A stretch of DNA of 34,890 bases from JBBIRM01 sp964517975 (GCA_964517975.1 CAZFDM010000155.1:1-34890), one strand, 5' to 3'; positions 15,381 through 23,747 are shown, numbered from the stretch's first letter. Numbers and translations: made by a program. The notes: generated by a model not told the origin, from the letters alone.

Positions 15381-17036
15381 ATGTCTAAAAACATTCGTGA
15401 AGAACTTGAGCGCTGGGAGAAAACCACTCTCCAGAAAGTTATCTCAAAAGCGCCTGAACGACAATCCACTTTTCAAACAACCTCTCATATTGAATTAAAA
15501 CGCCTCTATACCCCTCTGGATGTTGCGGATATTGATTATTGCGAGGATTTGGGATTTCCAGGAGAATACCCTTTTACCCGGGGGGTTCAGCCTACCATGT
15601 ATCGAGGCCGTTTCTGGACCATGCGACAGTATGCTGGATTTGCTACTGCTGAAGAGACGAACAAACGATATAAATATCTCCTCGAACATGGGCAGACGGG
15701 CTTAAGCGTTGCTTTTGACTTGCCCACTCAGATTGGCTACGATTCCGACCATCCTCTTGCGGAGGGCGAGGTGGGAAAGGTGGGGGTAGCCATTGATACG
15801 TTAAAAGACATGGAAATCCTTTTCGAGGGCATCCCCCTCGATAAGGTATCCACATCAATGACCATTAACTCTACAGCAGCAATTCTTCTCACCATGTATA
15901 TGGCTGTGGCAGAAAAACAGGGAGTCAAATCAGAAGCACTACAGGGGACCATTCAGAATGACATTCTAAAAGAATATCCAGCCCGAGGAACCTATATCTA
16001 CCCTCCTCTTGAGTCCATGCGCATCATCACCGATATCTTTGCCTTCTGCAAAGAAAACCTCCCAAGGTGGAACACCATTAGCATTAGTGGTTACCACATC
16101 CGCGAGGCAGGCTCCTCTGCGGTTCAAGAGGTAGCCTTCACCCTGGCCAATGGTATTGCCTATGTTGAGGCGGCAATCCAAGCAGGACTCGATGTGGATT
16201 CCTTCGCCTCCAGGCTTTCGTTCTTTTTCAACTCCCATAACAATTTTATAGAAGAGATTGCGAAGTTTAGGGCAGCTCGAAGGCTCTGGGCAAAGATTAT
16301 GAAGGAACGGTTTAAGGCGAAGAGGGATGAATCCTGTATGCTTCGTTTCCATACTCAGACTGCAGGGTGTACCCTTACAGCCCAGCAACCGGATAACAAT
16401 GTAGTAAGAGTAGCCTTTCAGGCCCTTGCCGCAGTCCTGGGTGGGACTCAGTCGCTTCATACCAACTCCAGAGACGAAGCCTATGCCCTACCCTCTGAGG
16501 ATTCTGTAAGGATTGCTTTAAGAACCCAGCAAATCATCGCTTATGAAAGCGGGGTTGCAGAGATGATTGATCCCCTGGCAGGTTCCTATGCAGTGGAAAC
16601 CCTCACCAATGAGATCGAGAAAAAGGCAATGGAATATATTCAGAAGATCGACGAAATGGGGGGTGCCATTAAGGCCATTGAATCAGGATACATCCAGCAG
16701 GAAATTGCGGAGAGCGCCTACCAGTATCAGAAAGAAATTGAATCGAAGAAGCGAATCATCGTTGGGGTAAACCAATTTCAGATTGAAGAACCTCCTCTTC
16801 GGGATATCCTCCGGATTCAGCCCGAAGTAGAGAAGTATCAAAAGGAAAAACTCTCAAGGGTAAAGAAAGAAAGAGATCCAGGTAAGGTAAAGGAGGCCCT
16901 CGCAAAACTAAAGAAGGCTGCCCAGGGAACGGACAATGTCGTTCCACCCATCTTAGAAGCGGTAAAGGCCTACGCCACTCTGGGGGAGATTTCGGATACA
17001 CTGAGAGAGGTGTTTGGGGAGTACAGAGAACGATAA
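15381..17036 (+). CDS. Methylmalonyl-CoA mutase large (catalytic) subunit
   Basis: 551 residues, catalytic TIM-barrel subunit without the B12 domain. It interconverts methylmalonyl-CoA and succinyl-CoA using AdoCbl. It carries the methylmalonyl-CoA-specific residues: Tyr84 in RQYAG and Arg202 in YPARGTYIYPP, equivalent to Tyr89 and Arg207 of the P. freudenreichii enzyme. The FDLPT and SISGYHIREAGSSAVQE blocks are intact. It is paralogous to the mutase at 5306-6979 but has this different pocket signature. GAGGTGAATT precedes ATG 15381. The carboxyltransferase upstream and the B12 subunit and epimerase downstream complete the methylmalonyl-CoA pathway. Confidence 0.94.
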   Translation: MSKNIREELERWEKTTLQKVISKAPERQSTFQTTSHIELKRLYTPLDVADIDYCEDLGFPGEYPFTRGVQPTMYRGRFWTMRQYAGFATAEETNKRYKYLLEHGQTGLSVAFDLPTQIGYDSDHPLAEGEVGKVGVAIDTLKDMEILFEGIPLDKVSTSMTINSTAAILLTMYMAVAEKQGVKSEALQGTIQNDILKEYPARGTYIYPPLESMRIITDIFAFCKENLPRWNTISISGYHIREAGSSAVQEVAFTLANGIAYVEAAIQAGLDVDSFASRLSFFFNSHNNFIEEIAKFRAARRLWAKIMKERFKAKRDESCMLRFHTQTAGCTLTAQQPDNNVVRVAFQALAAVLGGTQSLHTNSRDEAYALPSEDSVRIALRTQQIIAYESGVAEMIDPLAGSYAVETLTNEIEKKAMEYIQKIDEMGGAIKAIESGYIQQEIAESAYQYQKEIESKKRIIVGVNQFQIEEPPLRDILRIQPEVEKYQKEKLSRVKKERDPGKVKEALAKLKKAAQGTDNVVPPILEAVKAYATLGEISDTLREVFGEYRER

Positions 17037-17039
17037 CCG

Positions 17040-17125
17040 AATGCGGATTGCAGGCCCTCACCCTTCCCCTCTCCCCACCGGGGAGAGGGCGGGGGTGAGG
17101 GGGGAGAAATCTGCAATCCGAAATT
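17040..17125. repeat. Nested palindromes between mutase large and small subunit genes
   Basis: An outer dyad pairs AATGCGGATTGCAG (17040-17053) with CTGCAATCCGAAATT (17111-17125). It encloses a GC-rich inner dyad, CCCTCACCC...CTCCCC and GGGGAGAGG...GGGTGAGGG. The inner part is the same type as the palindrome at 11221-11269. It looks as if one repeat was inserted inside another. Confidence 0.7.
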
Positions 17126-17141
17126 GTTACGGAGGAAAGAC

Positions 17142-17549
17142 ATGTCTCGTAAGATTCGTGTGTTGATTGCAAAACCAGGACTTGATGGCCATGATAGAGG
17201 TGCAAAGGTGATTGCACGAGCATTGAGGGATGCCGGGATGGAGGTCATCTATACAGGAATCCGTCAAACCCCTGAACAGATTGCAAATGCTGCTATTCAA
17301 GAAGGAGTGGACATTGTAGGTCTTTCCTGTCTTTCGGGTGCCCATAATGCTCTCTTTCCAAAGGTGGTTCAAATCCTTAAAGAGAAAGGGGCAGATGATA
17401 TTATCGTTTTCGGAGGGGGGATCATTCCAGCGGATGATATCCCTGGGTTGAAAAGGGCAGGGATTCGTGAAATCTTCCAACCTGGAACCTCCACTGAGGA
17501 TATCATTAAGTACATAAAAGAAACAGTAAAAGTAGAAATCCAAACTTAG
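17142..17549 (+). CDS. Methylmalonyl-CoA mutase B12-binding small subunit
   Basis: 135 residues. It has the cobalamin-binding signature LDGHDRGAK near residue 14, SCLSG as the SxL motif and FGGGIIPADD as the GGG loop. It closely resembles the small subunit at 7040-7441, so the two could in principle exchange partners, but each lies next to its own large subunit. ATG 17142 follows GGAGG by six bases; an in-frame TTG at 17124 would lie within the palindromic repeat and is rejected. Confidence 0.94.
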   Translation: MSRKIRVLIAKPGLDGHDRGAKVIARALRDAGMEVIYTGIRQTPEQIANAAIQEGVDIVGLSCLSGAHNALFPKVVQILKEKGADDIIVFGGGIIPADDIPGLKRAGIREIFQPGTSTEDIIKYIKETVKVEIQT

Positions 17550-17562
17550 GGCCCCGATTACA

Positions 17563-17932
17563 TGTCATTCCGAACTTGTTTCGGAATCTCAAGATTTTGA
17601 ATTACCCTGCTATGGCAGAGGATAAACAATATTTTGTATACATCCTCACAAACAAATCAAACAAGGTCCTTTATATAGGTGTTACGAACGACCTAATCCG
17701 CAGGATATTCGAACACAAAAATAAGCTTGTCGAAGGTTTTACAAAGAAATATAATCTACTGAAACTTGTCTATTATGAGACAACAAAAGATATTGAAAGT
17801 GCGATAATTAGGGAGAAACAGCTGAAGAATTGGCACAGGGAATGGAAAATGAATTTGATAAATCAGTTTAACCCAGGCTGGAAAGATTTGAGCGATGACT
17901 TTTAGAGATGCTGAAACAAGTTCAGCATGACA
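17563..17932 (+). mobile_element. 370-bp GIY-YIG element with terminal inverted repeats and possible 5-bp target duplication
   Basis: The 28-base left end (17563-17590) and right end (17905-17932) are inverted repeats that differ only in three consecutive bases on each side of a shared GAACTTGTTTC core. In both ends those differences keep a local hairpin: TTCCGAA/TTCGGAA on the left and ATGCTGAA/TTCAGCAT on the right. The direct repeat TTACA abuts both ends (17558-17562 and 17933-17937), as a target-site duplication would. The only gene inside is a small GIY-YIG nuclease whose stop codon shares its last base with the right repeat. The element splits the small mutase subunit from the epimerase. 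I know no standard name for it. Confidence 0.7.
17612..17905 (+). CDS. Small GIY-YIG nuclease-domain protein
   Basis: 97 residues made of a single GIY-YIG domain of the YhbQ/UvrC-like type. It opens with YFVYILTNKSNKVLYIGVTND, where the Y-V-Y and Y-I-G triads of the motif are spaced normally, continues with the conserved Arg (LIRRIFEH) and has a late catalytic Glu candidate in AIIREKQLKNW. ATG 17612 is chosen as the first codon close to the domain; earlier frame positions fall in the terminal repeat. No clear ribosome-binding site is seen. Since it is bounded by inverted repeats it is probably the enzyme that cuts or moves this element rather than a metabolic gene. Confidence 0.85.
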   Translation: MAEDKQYFVYILTNKSNKVLYIGVTNDLIRRIFEHKNKLVEGFTKKYNLLKLVYYETTKDIESAIIREKQLKNWHREWKMNLINQFNPGWKDLSDDF

Positions 17933-17975
17933 TTACATAGGTCATAAGACTCGAGTTTCCTTAAAGGAGTTCAAG

Positions 17976-18386
17976 ATGCTCAAAAAGATTAACCACATTG
18001 CCATTGCCGTAAACAATCTTGAGGAGGCAGCCAAATTTTATCAAGAAGTATTGGGTCTTACCCTTTCAGGGGTAGAGGTAGTTAGCGCACAAAAAACAAG
18101 GGTGGGATTTTTTAAGATTGGGGAATCCAACATCGAACTGGTCCAGCCCTCGGAACCAGATTCCCCGCTGGTCAAATTTTTAGAGTCAAAAGGGCAGGGA
18201 ATTCATCACATCTGTTTTGAAGTGGACGATGTGGAAGCAGAGGTGAAGGCCTATCTTGAGAAGGGGGCCACCTTGATTGACCAGAAACCAAGGCCTGGTG
18301 CCCATGGCACAAAAGTCGCCTTTGTTCATCCCAAATCCACAGGTGGTGTTCTCATCGAACTCTGCGAACTTCCCAAAGAACACTAA
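17976..18386 (+). CDS. mce: Methylmalonyl-CoA epimerase
   Basis: 136 residues, a VOC-superfamily metalloenzyme that interconverts (R)- and (S)-methylmalonyl-CoA. Typical features are INHIAIAVNNLEEAAKFY at the N terminus (first metal His), IELVQPSEPDSPLVKFLESKG, GIHHICFEVDD (second metal His) and GVLIELCE with the final Glu ligand. AAGGAG stands six bases before ATG 17976. It was presumably contiguous with the mutase small subunit before the GIY-YIG element arrived. It is the last + strand gene of this cluster and converges with the Fe-S gene at 18449. Confidence 0.95.
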   Translation: MLKKINHIAIAVNNLEEAAKFYQEVLGLTLSGVEVVSAQKTRVGFFKIGESNIELVQPSEPDSPLVKFLESKGQGIHHICFEVDDVEAEVKAYLEKGATLIDQKPRPGAHGTKVAFVHPKSTGGVLIELCELPKEH

Positions 18387-18448
18387 ACACTCTTTAGACA
18401 TCATTGCGTTTGTAAAGCGGGGAAAAGAAAAGATAGGTTGAATTTCAA

Positions 18449-19669
18449 TCAATTTAATTCTTCACTTAAAATTTCAGCCACATCTTTAACCATAATTCTA
18501 TCACTAAGACGAGAGTCCTGAACTGAATTCTGAAGCATCTTATAACACCACGGACAAGCGGTGGCAATGATATTTGCTCCAACTTCTAAAGCTTGTGAGA
18601 TTCGTATATCTGATAATTTTTTTTCCTCCTCCACCTCGGCAAACATCCTTCCCCCTCCGCCCCCACAGCAAAGGCTTTCTTCCCTATTCATCTTCATCTC
18701 TACTAATTTTATCCCAGGGATCATCTGTAAAAGTTCCCTCGGGGCACTAAAAATCTGATTGTGTTTTCCAAGATAACATGGGTCATGATAGGTAATAATA
18801 GTAGAAGATCTCTTCTTTAACAAAGGTTTTCTCTCCTTGAATGCTTCTGCTAAGAATTGAGTGTAATGTTGAATTTTAATCTCTCCCTCAATGGATGAAT
18901 ATTCATTCATAAAAGTGTTAAAACAATGGGGTGAAACGGTTATAACCCTATTTATGCCAAGGTCTCTAAATTGGTTGAGATTCCGCTTCATCATTTCTTG
19001 AAATAAACCTTCATCCCCCATTCTTAGAGCAGGTTCCCCACAACAAACTTCCTCTTTGAAAATTCCAAAATCGACACAGAGATGTTGGAGTAATTTGACC
19101 AAGCTTTTTCCTATAGGATGGAGGTGGGGTTCATAGGCAGTCGTGCATCCAACATAAAATAAAGTCTTTGCATTCTCAGGAGGAATCACCTTCAACCCCA
19201 AGCCTTTAAGCCAATCTGTTCTCCTCTCAGGCTTCTCACCATAAGGATTGCCATATAAATAAATATCTTTAAGTGCCTTTCTCTGCTGTGGAAGAGGCCC
19301 AATAAGCATCTCTCTCAATAACTTTCTTCCTGCCTCAATGGCATTCAACACTGGAAGTCCAGTGGCCCTTGATTTGCAACGGAGGACGCATCCATTACAA
19401 GTCGTACATAGGTACAGTAGATCCCGAAGTATTTTTTGATTTTCTCCCTTAATCATATCCCATTTTAGGGCATAGTTAATCGATTGCAAAATGCCAGAAG
19501 GAGTCTGGCTCATAAAACCACGAGTTGAGTAAAACAGAGGGCAAATCGTAAAGCAATAATTGCAATTCCTGCATCTTTTTGCCGCATCAAGAACAACCTC
19601 TTTTAAATCTTCACTAATTTTTTCTTCATCCGATATGCCAAAATCCTTTGACATCTCCACTTTATTCAT
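18449..19669 (-). CDS. Fe-S oxidoreductase with two CCG domains (GlcF/HdrD-like)
   Basis: 406 residues. Two N-terminal [4Fe-4S] motifs, CRNCNYCFTICP near residue 33 and CTTCNGCVLRC near 93, are followed by two cysteine-rich CCG domains, the first with VCCGEP and the second with LCCGGGGG. This is the layout of glycolate oxidase GlcF and HdrD-like subunits, which take electrons from an FAD partner and pass them to quinone or another carrier. The start follows AAGGAG by six bases and lies nine bases after the FAD oxidase gene, so the two are surely co-translated. No membrane segments are visible. Confidence 0.9.
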   Translation of the reverse strand: MNKVEMSKDFGISDEEKISEDLKEVVLDAAKRCRNCNYCFTICPLFYSTRGFMSQTPSGILQSINYALKWDMIKGENQKILRDLLYLCTTCNGCVLRCKSRATGLPVLNAIEAGRKLLREMLIGPLPQQRKALKDIYLYGNPYGEKPERRTDWLKGLGLKVIPPENAKTLFYVGCTTAYEPHLHPIGKSLVKLLQHLCVDFGIFKEEVCCGEPALRMGDEGLFQEMMKRNLNQFRDLGINRVITVSPHCFNTFMNEYSSIEGEIKIQHYTQFLAEAFKERKPLLKKRSSTIITYHDPCYLGKHNQIFSAPRELLQMIPGIKLVEMKMNREESLCCGGGGGRMFAEVEEEKKLSDIRISQALEVGANIIATACPWCYKMLQNSVQDSRLSDRIMVKDVAEILSEELN

Positions 19670-19678
19670 CTATTCTCC

Positions 19679-21112
19679 TTATGGTCGAGTAACTTCTTCC
19701 AAAATCCCTGGGTTGAGAATATTATTTGGGTCAAAAGTCTTCTTTATCTTCTTTACTAACTCGTAACTTTCTCTTCCATACCGCTGAATAAAAAAGGGGG
19801 TTCGTTTCGCAAATTGACCCCACTCTCCACCACAGGTTTGATACTTTAAGTTCAATTCAGCCTCTCTCTGAAATTTTTCCTCAATGGCTCTCTTCTTCTT
19901 TTCGTTATCCCACTCTTTAGGGATAATCACACCAGGGTGCATCGTCAAACCTCCGATGTGCCCAAACAAATAGAGCTTCAATTGGCAAAGGACTGGCAAA
20001 TCTTTGTTGAAATGCCTGGCATCCTCCATGCACTCTTCAAGTTTCAAAAGATTTGAAACCACCTCAGCAGAGGACCATTGATTACCACTTTCTTGCATGA
20101 GGTATGACCCGATTACTTCTCGAGATGACCAAAGCTTTTCCCATAATTCGATATCTTCAATTTCTTGGGCATCAATCGGATGTTCGGCAAGCAACGAACT
20201 CAATATCTGTTTGGCCCTCTGTGAAGCTTCCTTTTTAGAATTTCCTATGCTTACAAATAGAATGGGTGATCCCTTTGGAATTTCAAGCCCCTTAATCTTA
20301 AATCCAATATTAGCGGTCTCTTCTTCCATAAATTCCATAAATAGGGGAAGGGGCCTCTTCTCCCTATACATTCTTTGAACTCCCTTCGCAACAGACTTTA
20401 GATCTTTGTAAATCGCTATTCCGTATGCCCTTTCAAATGCCGGGACAAGTCTCATTCTAATCTTAGTAACTACCCCAAAAAGACCATCTCCTCCTACAAA
20501 TAACTTGGTCATATCTGTGCCTGCCGGTCTTCGTAGCCCTTTTGTACCAGTCTCAATGACCTCCCCGTTTGGAAGTACTACTTCGAGGCCGAGGACGTAA
20601 TCTCCAGGTTTCCCAATACTTGCATCCACAACATGAGCGCTAGTGTTGTTAGCGATCAACCCACCCATGGTTGCAACTAATCGACTACCCGGTGCAAAAG
20701 GAAGGAAATAACCCCGTGTTTCGATCTCCTTAGCTACAGCCTCACAAATACATCCCGGCCCACATTCAAAAAAGCCAAAGTCCTCAAATACTTCAATCTC
20801 ATTCATTCGATGTGTATTGATGACAATTCCTGGAAAATGGTACCTTGAAGCACCTGTAAAGGAAGTTCCTGACCCCCTAATAAATACAGGAACGTTTATC
20901 TGATTTGCATACTTCAAAATTTCACTGATTTCATCCTTGGATTTCGGCATTACAATAGCAAGAGGCAAATTCTCTTGCTCTGCTTCATAGGGAAAGGTAT
21001 CGATCGAACTCTTAATCCTTTCAAAGATGTGCGTCAATACATACTTCTCTGATACGATCTTTGCTAATGTCTTTGCAATAGGATCGTTCACAAACGAACC
21101 TATGTTAGTCAT
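19679..21112 (-). CDS. FAD-linked oxidase (GlcD/D-2-hydroxyacid dehydrogenase family)
   Basis: 477 residues. The PCMH-type FAD domain shows VPVFIRGSGTSFTGA, ECGPGCICEAVAKE and GGLIANNTSAHVVDAS. The C-terminal domain carries FGHIGGLTMHPG and ends with FDPNNILNPG. The family oxidises D-2-hydroxyacids such as glycolate, D-lactate or D-2-hydroxyglutarate; the exact substrate is not readable. The start at 21112 is chosen because AAGGAG lies four bases upstream. A start 13 codons earlier falls inside a terminator hairpin. Its Fe-S partner follows immediately. Confidence 0.9.
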   Translation of the reverse strand: MTNIGSFVNDPIAKTLAKIVSEKYVLTHIFERIKSSIDTFPYEAEQENLPLAIVMPKSKDEISEILKYANQINVPVFIRGSGTSFTGASRYHFPGIVINTHRMNEIEVFEDFGFFECGPGCICEAVAKEIETRGYFLPFAPGSRLVATMGGLIANNTSAHVVDASIGKPGDYVLGLEVVLPNGEVIETGTKGLRRPAGTDMTKLFVGGDGLFGVVTKIRMRLVPAFERAYGIAIYKDLKSVAKGVQRMYREKRPLPLFMEFMEEETANIGFKIKGLEIPKGSPILFVSIGNSKKEASQRAKQILSSLLAEHPIDAQEIEDIELWEKLWSSREVIGSYLMQESGNQWSSAEVVSNLLKLEECMEDARHFNKDLPVLCQLKLYLFGHIGGLTMHPGVIIPKEWDNEKKKRAIEEKFQREAELNLKYQTCGGEWGQFAKRTPFFIQRYGRESYELVKKIKKTFDPNNILNPGILEEVTRP

Positions 21113-21133
21113 AAAACTCCTTCTTTTAGGCTT

Positions 21134-21158
21134 AAATAAAAAACCCTCCAACGGGAGG
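21134..21158 (-). terminator. Intrinsic terminator between the MmgE/PrpD and FAD oxidase genes
   Basis: Read on the minus strand, a CCTCC-CGTT-GGAGG hairpin (21158-21145) is followed by G and six T residues (21143-21138). It lies downstream of the MmgE/PrpD gene and 22 bases upstream of the FAD oxidase start. It may end the upstream transcript or attenuate it so that the oxidase genes are less expressed. Confidence 0.75.
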
Positions 21159-21228
21159 AAGATTCTAAATGAATTTGTTTCTAAAAATTTTAATGTGGAT
21201 GAAAATTAGGAAAAATAACTCTATATCA

Positions 21229-22602
21229 CTAACCACATGAAGCCCCCGCAAAAAAATCCATGAACTCCTTAATGTTTCTTATCCTTTCGAAATGGATTAA
21301 CTCATCAAGGATTTCATCCAATTTTGTTTGAGAAATATGTTTTTGAGTATAGGCAAAACATTTCTTAAATTTTTCAACACACTCATCCATGCTCATGGGA
21401 TTCGAAGGGCTTCCTTTAACTTTGCTAACCTTTTTTCTATATACCCCCTCGGGAGTCTTAACCGATAAGGTAGCAATGCTCAATTCCCTCTCTTGTAAAG
21501 CGGGGTCAATGAGGACCTTAACCTTCTCAGCCAATTTAAGAACTTCTGGGTCCCTGATGCAAACCTCCTCGAAATCCTTGAGAAAAACATCCCCTCTTAA
21601 GATTGCGGCAGCGACTGTATAAGGAAGGCTAAATTGAGCATCTACTTGGGGGTTTTTACGGATGGTAAAAGGACTTCCTACTATGTCATAAACCATTTTT
21701 GATACATGAACCGTTATTTCCTCGATTTCAAAAGGTTCCAATTTATTTTCACTTCTGATGGCAAGGGCAGCATCAATAGAAGCATGAGTCATTCGACATG
21801 AAGGATAGGGTTTAATACTCAACTTCATACCTTCAAATTGTTTTCCTAATCCTCTTAAAATCTTTTCACGATCATAATCACCTCCTTCATAGAGGTTAAA
21901 AAAACCATATCTTCCCTCCAACACATTTTTTGCACCCGTAACCCCCTTTTGAGCCAATAAAGCGGAAACCACTCCGGCCTGGGCTGAAAATGCTGGTTGC
22001 ATCCTCTTTACAAGACCTCCATCGATCAGGCATTGCGCATTTCCAGAAGTCTGACTATAAACAATTCCGAGGGCTCTTAACATCTCCTCCTGATCAAGCC
22101 TTAACACTTTTGCTGCAGTGGCTGCAGACCCAAAAGATCCACAGGTGGAAGTCCGGATCCATGAAAGAGGCTTCCGGGTGGCTAAACCCAACCGACAAAC
22201 GAGGTCTACGCCAAGCACCACTGCAGTAATCAATTCTTTTCCCGTTACATCCCCTTTCCGCTCGGCCATCGCTAATGCCGATGGGAGGACAGAAACATGG
22301 GCATGAAGTGCCGAATCATCAAGTGTATCATCAAAATCCAAAGCATGCATCATAGTGCTGTTGGCTAAGGCAGCCCAAGGTGAAGCAACTTTTCCTCCAT
22401 ATACAATTAGAGATGCCTCTGGCCTCCCACTCCATTCCTTGACAAGGGTCACAATTTCTTGGCAACCTGGGGCGTAAGCCCCTGCAATCGCTACTCCCAA
22501 TGAGTCAATAATTAATTTTTTTTCCCCCTCTATCACTTCATGAGGTATATCTTCAAATTGAGTAGTAACAATATGGTTAACCAATTCTGTAACAATATCC
22601 AT
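21229..22602 (-). CDS. MmgE/PrpD family protein
   Basis: 457 residues, normal for the MmgE/PrpD family, which includes 2-methylcitrate dehydratase, cis-aconitate decarboxylase and iminodisuccinate epimerase. The signature MMHALDFDDTLDDSALHAHVSVLPSALA is near residue 85, and YPSCRMTHASIDAALAI is near 275. Its placement between a solute-binding protein and a hydroxyacid-oxidase pair suggests it dehydrates, decarboxylates or epimerises an imported polycarboxylate. No strong ribosome-binding site precedes the start. The gene lies 42 bases after the TAXI gene. Confidence 0.9.
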   Translation of the reverse strand: MDIVTELVNHIVTTQFEDIPHEVIEGEKKLIIDSLGVAIAGAYAPGCQEIVTLVKEWSGRPEASLIVYGGKVASPWAALANSTMMHALDFDDTLDDSALHAHVSVLPSALAMAERKGDVTGKELITAVVLGVDLVCRLGLATRKPLSWIRTSTCGSFGSAATAAKVLRLDQEEMLRALGIVYSQTSGNAQCLIDGGLVKRMQPAFSAQAGVVSALLAQKGVTGAKNVLEGRYGFFNLYEGGDYDREKILRGLGKQFEGMKLSIKPYPSCRMTHASIDAALAIRSENKLEPFEIEEITVHVSKMVYDIVGSPFTIRKNPQVDAQFSLPYTVAAAILRGDVFLKDFEEVCIRDPEVLKLAEKVKVLIDPALQERELSIATLSVKTPEGVYRKKVSKVKGSPSNPMSMDECVEKFKKCFAYTQKHISQTKLDEILDELIHFERIRNIKEFMDFFAGASCG

Positions 22603-22644
22603 GATAAATTTTTAAACCTCTTATTGAAAAATTGAACAAACCCT

Positions 22645-23634
22645 TCAAAAAGGAACTTTTATCCCTTTCTCTTTGTAAAATTTGATAGCCCCTGGATGAA
22701 ACGGATATGGTGACCCTAATACGGCGCTCTCCAATGTGAGTTGTTGAGCCACTTTATGGCTCGTTTCTAATTCTTTTTTATGGTCAAATAGAACCTTAAT
22801 AATACTATAGGCTAATCTTTCGTCCGTCTTTTCAAGGCACGTTAAAAAATTACCTGCTGTCACAGTAGTCACATCGTAATCGACATAAGGATAGGTTTTT
22901 GCAGGACAAATGTTTTTATAATAAATAGGTCCATACTTAGCAATCATCTTATCTATTACTTCACCATGGTCGAGTAGTTTAATCTTAATTCCAGGGGTAG
23001 CAGCTAAATCGACCACCGAGGACGTTGGAATCCCCCCTGTCCAGAAATAGGCATCAATCTTCCTATCCTTTAAAGCCCCTGCTGATTCACTTGCGCTGAG
23101 ACGATCTCTTTTAACATCTTTCTCTGGATCGATTCCATATGCCTCTAAAATTCTGCAGGCGACCACCTCTGTGGCACTTCCTGGTGCTCCGGTTGATATT
23201 CTTTTCCCTTTTAAATCCTTCACCGAATTGATCCCCTTACCCTCTAAACACACAATGTGTGTAATCGATGGATAGAGGGAAGCCAAACACCGCATCGGTA
23301 TTTTTTCTTTAAATCTTCCTATTCCCATGTAAGCTTCGTATCCAACATCACCAAACATGAAGGCTAAATCCACCTTCCCTTTCCCTAATAAAAAGGCATT
23401 ATCTACAGATGCAGCTGTGACTTCCGCTGTCGCTTCTACATCGGGAAGATATTTCGAGATGATATTGGCCATACCTCCTCCATATGGATACCAAACTCCT
23501 CCTGTTCCTCCCGTTGCGATAGAAATCTTAATAGCCTTCTGCGCCCATAAGATCTCCGGGGCACCGATTAAAATAAAGACAATTACAAAAATACCAACCC
23601 TTACCACTCTTGAAAATGATAAACTTTTGATCAT
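22645..23634 (-). CDS. TAXI-family TRAP solute-binding protein
   Basis: 329 residues. The signal peptide (positive MIKSLSFSRVVRVG, hydrophobic core, probable cleavage near LWAQ) targets it to the periplasm. The mature part starts with ISIATGGTGGVWYPYGGGMANII, the TAXI (TRAP-associated extracytoplasmic immunogenic) signature, and contains FMFGDVGYEAYMG and KRISTGAPGSATEV. It should deliver a carboxylate to a fused DctQM-type membrane protein, but none is adjacent. A strong AAGGAGG precedes the start. It is the first catabolic gene after the divergently placed regulator region. Confidence 0.92.
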   Translation of the reverse strand: MIKSLSFSRVVRVGIFVIVFILIGAPEILWAQKAIKISIATGGTGGVWYPYGGGMANIISKYLPDVEATAEVTAASVDNAFLLGKGKVDLAFMFGDVGYEAYMGIGRFKEKIPMRCLASLYPSITHIVCLEGKGINSVKDLKGKRISTGAPGSATEVVACRILEAYGIDPEKDVKRDRLSASESAGALKDRKIDAYFWTGGIPTSSVVDLAATPGIKIKLLDHGEVIDKMIAKYGPIYYKNICPAKTYPYVDYDVTTVTAGNFLTCLEKTDERLAYSIIKVLFDHKKELETSHKVAQQLTLESAVLGSPYPFHPGAIKFYKEKGIKVPF

Positions 23635-23739
23635 GGCTTTTCCTCCTTTCTTAAATTAGAAAATTGATCCCTCATCCAAATTTCAAAACCCATTTTTTAT
23701 TAAAATGGCACCTCCTTTTTCCCATCTTGATTCCATGCC

Positions 23740-23747
23740 TCATACCA
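23740..23747 (-). promoter_or_regulatory. TGGTATGA half-site upstream of the TAXI gene
   Basis: The octamer TCATACCA (TGGTATGA on the minus strand) occurs in the 271-base spacer between the GntR-type regulator and the TAXI gene. The same octamer occurs at 24757-24764 in the regulator's own upstream palindrome. It is a candidate operator half-site. The rest of this spacer shows no other structure I can name. Confidence 0.3.

Noticed and set aside
21113..21151. Longer FAD oxidase start at 21151
   Set aside because: It would begin inside the terminator hairpin, while ATG 21112 has AAGGAG four bases upstream.
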